The notes under the pieces: generated by a model | What the model was told of the DNA's origin: nothing | Database searches by the model: none | What the model saw: only the letters and a program-made list of their open reading frames with translations | Shown: positions 6,673-14,475 of the stretch, piece after piece | Numbering within the stretch: position 1 is the stretch's first letter | How the letters are laid out: every line of letters starts with the position of its first letter | NCBI RefSeq assembly: GCF_017876625.1 | Contig: NZ_JAGIOH010000001.1 | Location: 4,237,501-4,301,500 of the forward strand | Reading direction: 5' to 3' | Length of the DNA stretch: 64,000 nt | Source: Streptomyces syringium | GTDB lineage: Bacteria > Actinomycetota > Actinomycetes > Streptomycetales > Streptomycetaceae | Translations under genes and position numbers: made by a program

Positions 6673-8130
6673 ATGTCCTACTTCGACGAGTTGGCGTTCC
6701 AGTACATCGACGGCGAGTGGCGGGCCGGCAGTGGCTCATGGGACATCGTCGACTTCAATCCGTACGACGGCGAGAAGCTCGCCTCCATCGCCGTCGCCAG
6801 CGTGACCGAGATCGACCAGGCGTACCGTGCCGCCGAGCGCGCCCAGCCCGCCTGGGCGGCCACCAACCCGTACACCCGCCGGCTCGTCTTCGAGCGGGCG
6901 CTGCGGATCATCGACGAGCGCGAGGAGTCGCTGACCGAGGCGATCACGGCCGAGGTCGGCGGCACGGCCGTCAAGGTGGCCTTCGAGCTGCGGCTGGTCC
7001 GGGAGTTCCTGCGCGAGTCGCTGCACCTCGCGCTGCTGCCCGAGGGGCGCGTCCTGCCCTCCCCGGACGACACCAAGGAGAACCGTCTCTACCGGGTGCC
7101 GGTCGGCGTGGTCGGGGTGATCAGCCCGTTCAACTTCCCCTTCTTACTGTCGATCAAGTCCGTCGCCCCGGCGCTCGCGCTCGGCAACGCCGTCGTCCTC
7201 AAGCCGCACCAGAACACCCCCATATGCGGCGGCGGACTGGTCGCCAAGGTCTTCGAGGAGGCCGGGCTGCCGCCCGGTCTGCTCAACGTCGTCGTCACCG
7301 ACATCGCCGAGATCGGCGACGCGCTCATCGAGCACCCCGTGCCGAAGGTCATCTCCTTCACCGGCTCCGACCGGGTGGGCCGGCACGTCGCCACCGTGGC
7401 CGCCTCGCACTTCAAGCGCACGATCCTCGAACTCGGCGGCAACAGCGCCCTGATCGTCCTCGACGACGCCGACCTCGACTACGCCGTCGACGCGGCCGTC
7501 TTCAGCCGCTTCATCCACCAGGGGCAGGTCTGCATGGCCGCCAACCGGGTGCTGGTGGACCGGTCGGTCGAGGCCGAGTTCACCGAGAAGTTCGTCGCCA
7601 AGGTCAGGACCCTCAAGGTCGGCGACCCCGCCGACCCGGCCACCCACATCGGCCCGCTCATCAACGCCGGCCAGGCCGAGGGCATCACCACCCTCGTGGA
7701 GCAGACCATCGCCGACGGGGCCACCGCCCTGCTGCACGGCACGTCCGACGGCACGCTCGTCGCGCCGTCGGTGCTGACCGGCCTCGCGGCCGACTCCCCG
7801 GTCCTGGGGCAGGAGATCTTCGGCCCCGTCGTGCTGATCATCCCGTTCGACGGCGAGGAAGAGGCCATCCGGATCGCCAACGACACCCCGTACGGGCTGA
7901 GCGGCGCCGTGCACACCGGTGACATCGAGCGGGGTGTGCGGGTGGCCAAGCGCATCGACAGCGGCATGGTCCACGTCAACGACGGCACGGTCCACGACGA
8001 GCCGATCGTGCCCTTCGGCGGCGAGAAGCACTCGGGTGTCGGGCGGCTGAACGGTGAGGCGGTGGTCGATGCCTTCACCACCACCAAGTGGATCTCGGTC
8101 CAGCACGGGCGCAGTCGATTCCCCTTCTGA
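6673..8130 (+). CDS. NAD(P)-dependent aldehyde dehydrogenase, TTA codon present
   Basis: A 485-residue aldehyde dehydrogenase of full length, oxidising aldehydes to acids. The catalytic Cys is in GQVCMAANRV, the general base Glu in ILELGGNSALIV, and the NAD-binding SFTGSDRVGRHV and C-terminal PFGGEKHSGVGRLNGE segments are intact. It is closest in feel to benzaldehyde/salicylaldehyde dehydrogenases, but the substrate cannot be told. Codon 158 (bases 7144-7146, in NFPFLLSIKS) is TTA, rare in Streptomyces, so translation may depend on bldA. It stands alone, 83 bp after the XRE gene and 158 bp before the DinB gene. Confidence 0.93.
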   Translation: MSYFDELAFQYIDGEWRAGSGSWDIVDFNPYDGEKLASIAVASVTEIDQAYRAAERAQPAWAATNPYTRRLVFERALRIIDEREESLTEAITAEVGGTAVKVAFELRLVREFLRESLHLALLPEGRVLPSPDDTKENRLYRVPVGVVGVISPFNFPFLLSIKSVAPALALGNAVVLKPHQNTPICGGGLVAKVFEEAGLPPGLLNVVVTDIAEIGDALIEHPVPKVISFTGSDRVGRHVATVAASHFKRTILELGGNSALIVLDDADLDYAVDAAVFSRFIHQGQVCMAANRVLVDRSVEAEFTEKFVAKVRTLKVGDPADPATHIGPLINAGQAEGITTLVEQTIADGATALLHGTSDGTLVAPSVLTGLAADSPVLGQEIFGPVVLIIPFDGEEEAIRIANDTPYGLSGAVHTGDIERGVRVAKRIDSGMVHVNDGTVHDEPIVPFGGEKHSGVGRLNGEAVVDAFTTTKWISVQHGRSRFPF

Positions 8131-8220
8131 TGCCCTTCCGATCCCCTTCTGACCGTTCCGGTCCGTGGGGCGTCCAAAGCCGTTTCCGGACGCGTGCGGG
8201 TTGAGGACAGAAGTTGACCG

Positions 8221-8291
8221 CATGGGGTCCTACTTTTGAGGCATCGCGAGAGAGCGGCGCGAGACGACGGCCCGAAAGGCAGGACCCCATG
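8221..8291 (+). promoter_or_regulatory. Inverted repeat pairing with the DinB gene start
   Basis: CATGGGGTCCT at 8221-8231 is the exact reverse complement of AGGACCCCATG at 8281-8291, which contains the AGGA ribosome binding site and the ATG. If both arms are transcribed, an 11-bp stem would hide the start. Whether transcription begins upstream of 8221 is unknown. Confidence 0.4.
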
Positions 8292-8840
8292 GTTACGCAC
8301 GTGATCGAGAAGAACCCCTCCGACGAGCGCGGCACCCTGCTGGCGTTCGTGGAGGCCCAGCGCGGCGGTCTGCGCCGGGCGCTCCTCGGCCTGAGCGAGG
8401 AGCAGGCGGCGGCCACGCCCAGCGCGAGCGAGCTGTCGCTCGGCGGCCTGCTCAAGCACGTCGCCGAGACCGAGCACCACTGGGTCCGGATGGCGCAGCA
8501 GCTGCCGCCCGAGATCCAGCGGGACGAGTCGACCTGGTCGGACAGCTTCCGGCTGACCGAGGGCGAGAGCGTCGCGGGAACGCTCGCCTACTGGGACAGG
8601 GTCGCCGAGGAGACCGAGCGGGTCATCCGTTCGTCCGACAGCCTGGAGCAAACCTTCGCGCTGCCGGACGCCCCCTGGTACCCGCCGTCGTCGCGGGTGT
8701 CGCTGCGGTGGCTGCTGCTCCACCTGGTGGAGGAGATCGGCCGGCACGCGGGCCACGCGGACGTCATCCGCGAGTCCCTCGACGGCAAGACCGCCTTCGA
8801 GCTGGTGGCCGAGGCGCAGGGGGCGGCGGGCCAGGGCTGA
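8289..8840 (+). CDS. DinB/DUF664 family protein
   Basis: A 183-residue four-helix-bundle protein of the DinB/YfiT-like superfamily (DUF664). The metal-binding His pattern is visible: His in LLKHVAETEHHW, and the later LLLHLVEEIGRHAGHADVIRE. Members include mycothiol- or bacillithiol-dependent enzymes and many of unknown role; actinobacterial copies are often annotated as mycothiol transferase-like. The ATG at 8289 is the only good start and lies within the 11-bp inverted repeat described separately. No operon partner is obvious; the PadR gene begins 92 bp later. Confidence 0.88.
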   Translation: MVTHVIEKNPSDERGTLLAFVEAQRGGLRRALLGLSEEQAAATPSASELSLGGLLKHVAETEHHWVRMAQQLPPEIQRDESTWSDSFRLTEGESVAGTLAYWDRVAEETERVIRSSDSLEQTFALPDAPWYPPSSRVSLRWLLLHLVEEIGRHAGHADVIRESLDGKTAFELVAEAQGAAGQG

Positions 8841-8932
8841 GCCGGGCGGGGGACCCGTTCCGCCTAGTCTGGCTCCAGGGCCGCGCGGGTGTGCCGCGGT
8901 ACGGGCACGACCAGGTGGAATGAGGAAAGACG

Positions 8933-9526
8933 ATGTCGGCGATCCGGCTGTTGGTGCTGGGGGCGGTGCGCCAGCACGGGCGCGCCCACGGCTATCAGGT
9001 GCGCAACGACCTGGAGTTCTGGGGCGCGCACGAGTGGTCCAGCGCCAAGCCCGGATCGATCTACCACGCGCTCAAGCAGATGGCCAAGCAAGGGCTGTTG
9101 ATCGCACACGACGTCGCCCCGAGCGAGGCCGGCGGGCCCCCGCGGACGGAGTACGAGCTGACGGGGAAGGGCGAGGAGGAGTACTTCACGCTGCTGCGGG
9201 AGGCCCTCTCCTCCCACGACCAGAAGGTGGACGTCCTCAGCGCGGGAGTTGGCTTCATCGTCGACCTGCCGCGCGCCGAGGCCATCGCGCTGCTGAAGCA
9301 GCGGGTGGAGTCGCTGGAGGCGTGGCGGTCCGAGATCGGCCGGCACTGGACCCCGGACGTGGGCCAGGACTGGGGCCACATCGGCGAGATCATGGGCATG
9401 TGGGTGCACACCGCCCAGAGCGGGGCGCAGTGGACCCGCGGACTGATCGAGCGCCTGGAGGGCGGGGCCTACGTCATGGCGGACGAGGGTGATCAGTGGA
9501 AGGGCATCGTCACCAGCGGGGAGTAA
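8933..9526 (+). CDS. PadR-family transcriptional regulator
   Basis: A 197-residue PadR regulator. The winged helix-turn-helix occupies residues 1-80 (MSAIRLLVLGAVRQHGRAHG, SIYHALKQMAKQGLLI, RTEYELTGKGEEEY), and the C-terminal half is a helical dimerisation domain. PadR proteins usually repress neighbouring efflux or detoxification genes and release DNA on binding a small molecule. Here the downstream drug-type ABC transporter pair is the natural target, and two near-identical palindromes lie in the gap. GAGGAAAG before ATG is a reasonable ribosome binding site. Confidence 0.93.
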   Translation: MSAIRLLVLGAVRQHGRAHGYQVRNDLEFWGAHEWSSAKPGSIYHALKQMAKQGLLIAHDVAPSEAGGPPRTEYELTGKGEEEYFTLLREALSSHDQKVDVLSAGVGFIVDLPRAEAIALLKQRVESLEAWRSEIGRHWTPDVGQDWGHIGEIMGMWVHTAQSGAQWTRGLIERLEGGAYVMADEGDQWKGIVTSGE

Positions 9527-9590
9527 GGGCCGGGCGGTCGGGGGCGCACTGAGCGCCGACGCGGGGTCCGGGCCCACTGGCAGTGCATAG

Positions 9591-9606
9591 TAATCAAGTT
9601 TGACTA
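9591..9606. promoter_or_regulatory. Candidate PadR operator, site 1
   Basis: TAATCAAGTTTGACTA differs at one position from the perfect palindrome at 9639. It lies 65 bp after the padR stop and 68 bp before the ABC ATPase start. Confidence 0.6.
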
Positions 9607-9638
9607 GCTCCGAGGCGCGGAGTAGTTTCGTCAGGGCG

Positions 9639-9654
9639 TAGTCAAGTTTGACTA
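9639..9654. promoter_or_regulatory. Candidate PadR operator, site 2
   Basis: TAGTCAA-GT-TTGACTA is a perfect 7-2-7 inverted repeat ending 19 bp before the TTG start of the ABC ATPase gene. It is 48 bp centre to centre from site 1, about 4.5 helical turns. Confidence 0.65.
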
Positions 9655-9673
9655 CCGAACGGAGGAGGGCGCA

Positions 9674-10657
9674 TTGACTGACACCGATCACGCGATCGTT
9701 GTCGAAGGACTGCGGAAGACCTACGGAAAGAAACAAGCACTGGACGGCCTGGACCTCACCGTCCCGCGCGGCACCGTCCACGGGCTGCTCGGCCCCAACG
9801 GGGCCGGTAAGACCACGGCCGTCCGCGTCCTCGCCACCCTGCTGCGACCCGACGCCGGGCGGGCCGAGGTGGCCGGACGCGACGTACTGCGCCACCCCGA
9901 CGAGGTCCGTCGGCGCATCGGCCTGCTCGGCCAGCACGCCGCCGTGGACGAGGAGTTGAGCGGCCGTCAGAACCTCGACATGTTCGGCAGGCTCTATCAC
10001 CTCGGCCCCCGCCGGGCCGCCGCCCGCGCCGGGGAGCTGCTGGAGCGGTTCGACCTGGCCGACACCGGGCGCAAGCCCGTCGGCCGCTACAGCGGCGGCA
10101 TGCGCCGCCGCCTCGACCTCGCCGCCGCGCTGATCCTGGCCCCCGAGGTGCTCTTCCTCGACGAGCCCACCACCGGCCTCGACCCGCGCGGCCGCAACGA
10201 GGTGTGGGAATCGGTGCGCTCCCTGGTCGGCGGCGGCACGACCGTGCTGCTGACCACCCAGTACCTGGAGGAGGCCGACCAGCTCGCCGACCGGATCTCC
10301 GTCGTCGACACCGGCAAGGTCATCGCGGCGGGCTCCCCCGACGAGCTCAAGGCCCGGCTCGGCGGCGACCGCATCGACGTCGTCGTGCGCGACGCCGGCC
10401 AACTGGCCGCCGCCGGATCCGTCGTGGCCATGGCCGCCCGCGCGGCCGCGGTCACCACCGACCCCGACCGCCGGATGGTCAGCGCGCCGGTCACCGACCG
10501 GATGGCCGCCCTGACCGAGACCGTCCGGGCCCTGGCGGCGTCCGGCATCGAGGCGGCGGACATCGCGCTGCGCCGGCCGACGCTCGACGAGGTGTTCCTG
10601 CACGTCACGGGCGCCGCACCGGCCGACGCCGCCGCCAAGGAAGGAGCGGCCGCATGA
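9674..10657 (+). CDS. Daunorubicin-resistance-type ABC transporter ATPase
   Basis: A 327-residue ABC ATPase of the DrrA type. Walker A is GPNGAGKTT at residues 40-48, the signature is YSGGMRRRLDLA near 137, Walker B is VLFLDEPTTGLDP near 158, and a DrrA-like C-terminal domain of about 90 residues ends in RRPTLDEVFLHVTG. Such ATPases power two-component drug or lipid exporters. The start is TTG at 9674, with GGAGGAGGG immediately upstream. It overlaps the permease start by 4 bp (ATGA) and is preceded by twin palindromes, so PadR repression relieved by a toxic compound is the likely control. Confidence 0.94.
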   Translation: MTDTDHAIVVEGLRKTYGKKQALDGLDLTVPRGTVHGLLGPNGAGKTTAVRVLATLLRPDAGRAEVAGRDVLRHPDEVRRRIGLLGQHAAVDEELSGRQNLDMFGRLYHLGPRRAAARAGELLERFDLADTGRKPVGRYSGGMRRRLDLAAALILAPEVLFLDEPTTGLDPRGRNEVWESVRSLVGGGTTVLLTTQYLEEADQLADRISVVDTGKVIAAGSPDELKARLGGDRIDVVVRDAGQLAAAGSVVAMAARAAAVTTDPDRRMVSAPVTDRMAALTETVRALAASGIEAADIALRRPTLDEVFLHVTGAAPADAAAKEGAAA

Positions 10658-11478
10658 GCCGTGCCCCCGCGCATGTCCCCGCACCGGCACACCCCTCGGC
10701 ATGGGTGCTCGCCGACTCCTGGACCATGACCCGGCGCGGCCTCGCGCACTGGGCCCGGCAGCCCGTCCAGGTGCTCGTCGGCCTCGCCTTCCCGGTCATG
10801 ATGCTGCTGATGTTCGCCTACTTCCTCGGCGGCGGCATGACCGTCCCGGGCGGCGGCGACTACAAGGACTTCCTCGTCCCCGGCATGCTCGCGCTGACCA
10901 TGGCCTTCGGCCTGGAAGGCACGATGGTCGCCGTCACCCAGGACCTCAACAAGGGCGTCATCGACCGCTTCCGGTCCCTGCCGATGGCCCCCTCCGCCGT
11001 CCTCGTCGGCCGCAGCGCCCTGGACATGCTCCAGTCGGTGCTCAGTCTGCTCGCGATGATCGGCGTCGGGCTGCTGATGGGCTGGCGCTGGCACGACGGC
11101 CTCGGCAACGCCCTCCACGCGGTGGGGCTGCTGCTCCTGCTGCGGTTCGCGATGCTGTGGCTCGGTATCTATCTGGCGATGGTGGCGGGCAAGCCCGAAC
11201 TCGTCCAGGCCGTGCAGATCCTCATCTGGCCCGTCGGCTTCCTCTCCAACGTCTTCGCGTCCGCCGAGACCATGCCCGGCTGGCTCGGCGCCATCGCCGA
11301 GTGGAACCCGATGTCGGCCACGGCGGCCGCCGTCCGGGAGCTCTTCGGCAGCCCCGGCGCGGACGGCGGCTCCTGGGCGGCCCAGCACGCCCTGTCGATG
11401 GCGGTGGCCTGGCCGCTGCTCCTGCTCGCGGTCTTCCTGCCGCTCGCCCTGCGGCGCTACCGGGGGCTGGGACGGTGA
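10654..11478 (+). CDS. ABC-2 type transporter permease (DrrB-like)
   Basis: A 274-residue integral membrane protein with about six transmembrane segments (for example VLVGLAFPVMMLLMFAYFL and LSLLAMIGVGLLMGW) and the ABC-2 features DYKDFLVPGMLALTMAFG, KGVIDRFRSLPMAPSAVLVG and EWNPMSATAAAVRELFG. It pairs with the DrrA-like ATPase whose stop it overlaps. Together they should form an exporter of a hydrophobic compound. Ligand unknown; the family name reflects similarity, not proven daunorubicin transport. Confidence 0.93.
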   Translation: MSRAPAHVPAPAHPSAWVLADSWTMTRRGLAHWARQPVQVLVGLAFPVMMLLMFAYFLGGGMTVPGGGDYKDFLVPGMLALTMAFGLEGTMVAVTQDLNKGVIDRFRSLPMAPSAVLVGRSALDMLQSVLSLLAMIGVGLLMGWRWHDGLGNALHAVGLLLLLRFAMLWLGIYLAMVAGKPELVQAVQILIWPVGFLSNVFASAETMPGWLGAIAEWNPMSATAAAVRELFGSPGADGGSWAAQHALSMAVAWPLLLLAVFLPLALRRYRGLGR

Positions 11479-11523
11479 GCCGGGCAGGCGGCCGCGCCGC
11501 TCAGTAAGGGAAGGTCGCGCTGC

Positions 11524-12945
11524 TCAGTGATGGAAGGCGGTGGCGACGGCCTGGGGCCGGTCCAGCGGTCCCGGCTGTCGCCGCAGCTCCGGCAGGAGAG
11601 CGCCCAGGTCGGCGAGGAACAGCTCGGCGAGGTCGCGCGAGAAGCCGTTGCGGCAGACGACGCGCAGCACCGACAGATCCTCCCGGTTCGGCGGGAAGGT
11701 GTACGCGGGCACCAGCCAGCCGTGCTCCCGCAGCCGCCGCGACACGTCGAACACGTCGTAGTCCGTGACGGAGTCGGCCGTCGTGAACGCGAAGACGGGC
11801 AGTTCGTCGCCGCGTGTCAGCAGCCGGAAGTCACCGAACGCCTCGATCCCGTCGGCCAGGGTGCGGGCCACGTCACGGGTGTTGCGCTGCACCGCCCGGT
11901 AGCCCTCCCGGCCCAGCCGCACGAAGGTGTAGTACTGCGCGGCGACCTGCGCGCCCGGCCGGGAGAAGTTCAGCGCGAAGGTCGGCATGTCCCCGCCCAG
12001 GTAATTGACCCGGAACACCAGCTCCTCGGGCAGCGCGGCGGCGTCCCGCCACAGCGCCCAGCCCACGCCCGGGTAGACCAGCCCGTACTTGTGCCCGGAG
12101 GTGTTGATCGACGCGACGCGCGGCAGCCGGAAGTCCCACACCAGCTCCTCGTCGAGGAACGGCGCGACCATCGCGCCCGACGCGCCGTCCACATGGACCG
12201 GGATGTCCAGGCCCGTGCGCTCCTGGAGATCGTCCAGCGCCGCGCAGATGTCGGCCACCGGCTCGTAGGACCCGTCGAAGGTCGAGCCGAGCACGGCGAC
12301 GACCCCGATGGTGTTCTCGTCGCAGAGCGCCGCGGCCCCGGCGGGGTCGAGGTGGAAGCGGTCGCCCTCCATGGGCAGCAGCCGGGCCTCGACCTCCCAG
12401 AAATTGCAGAACTTCTCCCAGCAGACCTGGACGTTCGCGCCCATCACCAGATTGGGCCGGGCGCCGCCCGACGGATAGCGGTCCGCGTTCGCGAGCGCCC
12501 AGCGCCGCTTGAAGGCCATCCCGGCGAGCATGCACGCCTCGCTCGACCCGGTGGTCGAGCAGCCGACGGCCGATGCCGGGTCCGGCGCGTGCCAGAGGTC
12601 GGCGAGCATCCGCACACAGCGCTTCTCCAGCTCCGCGGTGCGCGGGTACTCGTCCTTGTCGATCATGTTCTTGTCCCGGCACTCGGCCATCAGCACACCG
12701 GCCTGGGGCTCCATCCAGGTGGTGACGAAGGTCGCCAGATTGAGCCGGGCATTGCCGTCGAGCATCAGCTCGTCGTGGACGAACTGATAGGCGGCGTGCG
12801 GGGGCATCGGCCCGTCGGGCAGGGCGTCGCGCGGTGGCTCCGACGCCATGCCGGCGAGGGGGTCGGCTTCGCCGTAGAAGGGGTTGACGGCGAAGCCGCG
12901 TGCGGAGGTGTCCGTCCGGTTGTCGGTTCCTTTGTGCAGTGCCAT
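11524..12945 (-). CDS. gadB: Glutamate decarboxylase
   Basis: A 473-residue pyridoxal-phosphate enzyme converting glutamate to GABA and CO2. The PLP lysine is in SINTSGHKYGLVYPGVGW, and other family blocks are intact: the N-terminal FVHDELMLDGNARLNLATFV, GCSTTGSSEACMLAGMAFKR and VHVDGASGAMVAPFL. Length matches bacterial GadB. It stands alone; no GABA antiporter gene is adjacent, so a role in acid resistance is not implied by context. It converges on the ABC permease gene 45 bp away. The ATG at 12945 is preceded by a weak ribosome binding site. Confidence 0.95.
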   Translation of the reverse strand: MALHKGTDNRTDTSARGFAVNPFYGEADPLAGMASEPPRDALPDGPMPPHAAYQFVHDELMLDGNARLNLATFVTTWMEPQAGVLMAECRDKNMIDKDEYPRTAELEKRCVRMLADLWHAPDPASAVGCSTTGSSEACMLAGMAFKRRWALANADRYPSGGARPNLVMGANVQVCWEKFCNFWEVEARLLPMEGDRFHLDPAGAAALCDENTIGVVAVLGSTFDGSYEPVADICAALDDLQERTGLDIPVHVDGASGAMVAPFLDEELVWDFRLPRVASINTSGHKYGLVYPGVGWALWRDAAALPEELVFRVNYLGGDMPTFALNFSRPGAQVAAQYYTFVRLGREGYRAVQRNTRDVARTLADGIEAFGDFRLLTRGDELPVFAFTTADSVTDYDVFDVSRRLREHGWLVPAYTFPPNREDLSVLRVVCRNGFSRDLAELFLADLGALLPELRRQPGPLDRPQAVATAFHH

Positions 12946-12980
12946 GGTCTGCGCGTGCCCCTCACTGTCGCGGTCAAGAC

Positions 12981-13027
12981 CCGGGGCTCCGCCCCGGGCC
13001 CCGGTCCTCCATCGCCGGACGGGCTGG
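12981..13027. repeat. Dispersed Streptomyces intergenic repeat, copy a
   Basis: The stretch holds CCGGGGCTCCGCCCCGG followed by the family core TCGCCGGACGGGCTGG. The core recurs near 16201, 30998, 40599 and 58659. Confidence 0.7.
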
Positions 13028-13031
13028 ATCG

Positions 13032-13394
13032 TTAATGCTGAGAGATCACCACTGCCGTGCCGTACGCGCAGACCTCCGTGCCGACGTCCGCCGCCTCCGT
13101 CACGTCGAAGCGGAACATCAGCACCGCGTTGGCGCCGCGGGCCCTGGCCTGCTCGACCAGGCGCTCCATTGCCTGGTTACGGGTCTCGACCAGGGTCTTG
13201 GTCAGGCCCTTGAGCTCGCCGCCGATCAGGGACTTCAGGCCCGCGCCGATCTGGCTGCCGACGTGCCGGGAGCGGACCGTGAGGCCGAAGACCTCGCCGA
13301 TGACCTTGTCGACCCGGTAGCCGGGCACATCGTTCGTCGTGACCACCAGCACATCGGACTGGCTCTGACCGCCACCGAATTCCTCGATGCCCAT
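13032..13394 (-). CDS. YbjQ/UPF0145 family heavy-metal-binding domain protein
   Basis: A 120-residue protein matching the YbjQ (UPF0145) family over its whole length: VLVVTTNDVPGYRVDKVIGE, GLTVRSRHVGSQIGAGLKS, ARGANAVLMFRFDVTE and a CAYGTAVVI end. It is annotated in databases as a putative heavy-metal-binding domain; it probably forms a pentameric ring, but a cellular role is unproven. ATG at 13394 has GGAGGTG 7 bp upstream, which decides the start. It is monocistronic. Confidence 0.92.
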   Translation of the reverse strand: MGIEEFGGGQSQSDVLVVTTNDVPGYRVDKVIGEVFGLTVRSRHVGSQIGAGLKSLIGGELKGLTKTLVETRNQAMERLVEQARARGANAVLMFRFDVTEAADVGTEVCAYGTAVVISQH

Positions 13395-13607
13395 CGCTTG
13401 CACCTCCGTGTTGTGCAGTTTTGCCGGATGTCGACCGAGACGCACGCCGGGCCCGGAACGTTGCGCCGACCGGGTGTACGGCCCCGGCAACCCTCTGGAA
13501 CCAGGAGGTGGGCGGTCGCGTTGATAACTTGGGGCCGCACACACGCCTCCCCCCGCCTGTGCCCGGGCCTCGCACGAGCCTGCGCCTCGACCCAGGAGCC
13601 TGTCCCC

Positions 13608-14315
13608 GTGACCCCCATGACCACCCTCGCGCTCGGCCCCCAGTGGCTGGACCCGGACTACCTGATCGGTGAGTTCGGCCTCTACGGCGTGCTGGCCATC
13701 GTCTTCGCCGAGTCGGGCCTGCTCATCGGCTTCTTCCTGCCGGGAGACTCGCTCCTGTTCACGACCGGCCTGCTGGTCACGGCGGGCACGCTGGACAAGC
13801 CGCTGTGGCTGGTCTGTCTGCTCATCGTGCTCGCCGCCGTGCTCGGTGACCAGGCCGGCTATCTCTTCGGCCGGAAGGTCGGCCCGGCGCTCTTCAAGCG
13901 CCCCGACTCGAAGATCTTCAAACAGGAGAACGTCGAGAAGGCCCACGACTTCTTCGAGAAGTACGGGCCGAAGTCCCTGGTGCTGGCCCGCTTCGTGCCG
14001 GTGATCCGGACGTTCACGCCGATCATCGCGGGCGTCGTCCGGATGAACTACCGGTCCTTCCTGATCTTCAACATCATCGGCGGCTGCCTGTGGGGCGCCG
14101 GCGTCACGCTGCTGGGCGCCGCGCTCGGCAACGTCGCGTTCGTCAAGACGAACATCGAGGCGATCCTGATCGCGATCGTGCTGATCTCGGTCGTCCCGAT
14201 CGCCATCGAGTTCCTGCGCGCCCGCTCCCAGGCGAAGAAGGCCGCCCCGGCCCTCGGCGGCGGCCCCGAGGACGGTCGTCCGCCGGCCCAGCGCGGCCGG
14301 CACGCCAAGCGCTGA
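13608..14315 (+). CDS. DedA-family membrane protein
   Basis: A 235-residue DedA protein with about five hydrophobic segments. The family blocks are clear: GLYGVLAIVFAESGLLIGFF, LPGDSLLFTTGLLV, GDQAGYLFGRKVG, LVLARFVPVIRTFTPIIAG and GGCLWGAGVTLLG. DedA proteins are now linked to lipid scrambling or flipping, including undecaprenyl phosphate recycling for some members. The start is GTG at 13608, with AGGAG 9 bp upstream; ATG at 13617 is the alternative. A charged Arg/Lys-rich tail ends the protein. The hairpin at 14341-14387 follows. Confidence 0.92.
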   Translation: MTPMTTLALGPQWLDPDYLIGEFGLYGVLAIVFAESGLLIGFFLPGDSLLFTTGLLVTAGTLDKPLWLVCLLIVLAAVLGDQAGYLFGRKVGPALFKRPDSKIFKQENVEKAHDFFEKYGPKSLVLARFVPVIRTFTPIIAGVVRMNYRSFLIFNIIGGCLWGAGVTLLGAALGNVAFVKTNIEAILIAIVLISVVPIAIEFLRARSQAKKAAPALGGGPEDGRPPAQRGRHAKR

Positions 14316-14340
14316 GCGCTCGCCGCACCGCTTCGCCGAC

Positions 14341-14387
14341 AGCGCCCCGCTGCGGTCCCGACCCAGTCGCGACCGAAGCGGGGCGCT
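14341..14387 (+). terminator. Terminator after the dedA-like gene
   Basis: AGCGCCCCGCT at 14341-14351 pairs with AGCGGGGCGCT at 14377-14387, and TTTC follows directly. It lies 26 bp after the stop. Confidence 0.65.
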
Positions 14388-14475
14388 TTCGTCCGCATGT
14401 GCGGACCCCCACTGGGCACACGCGCCACTGATCGTGCATGGTGGCCGTAAACAGGGCGGGCGTACGAGGAGCAGT

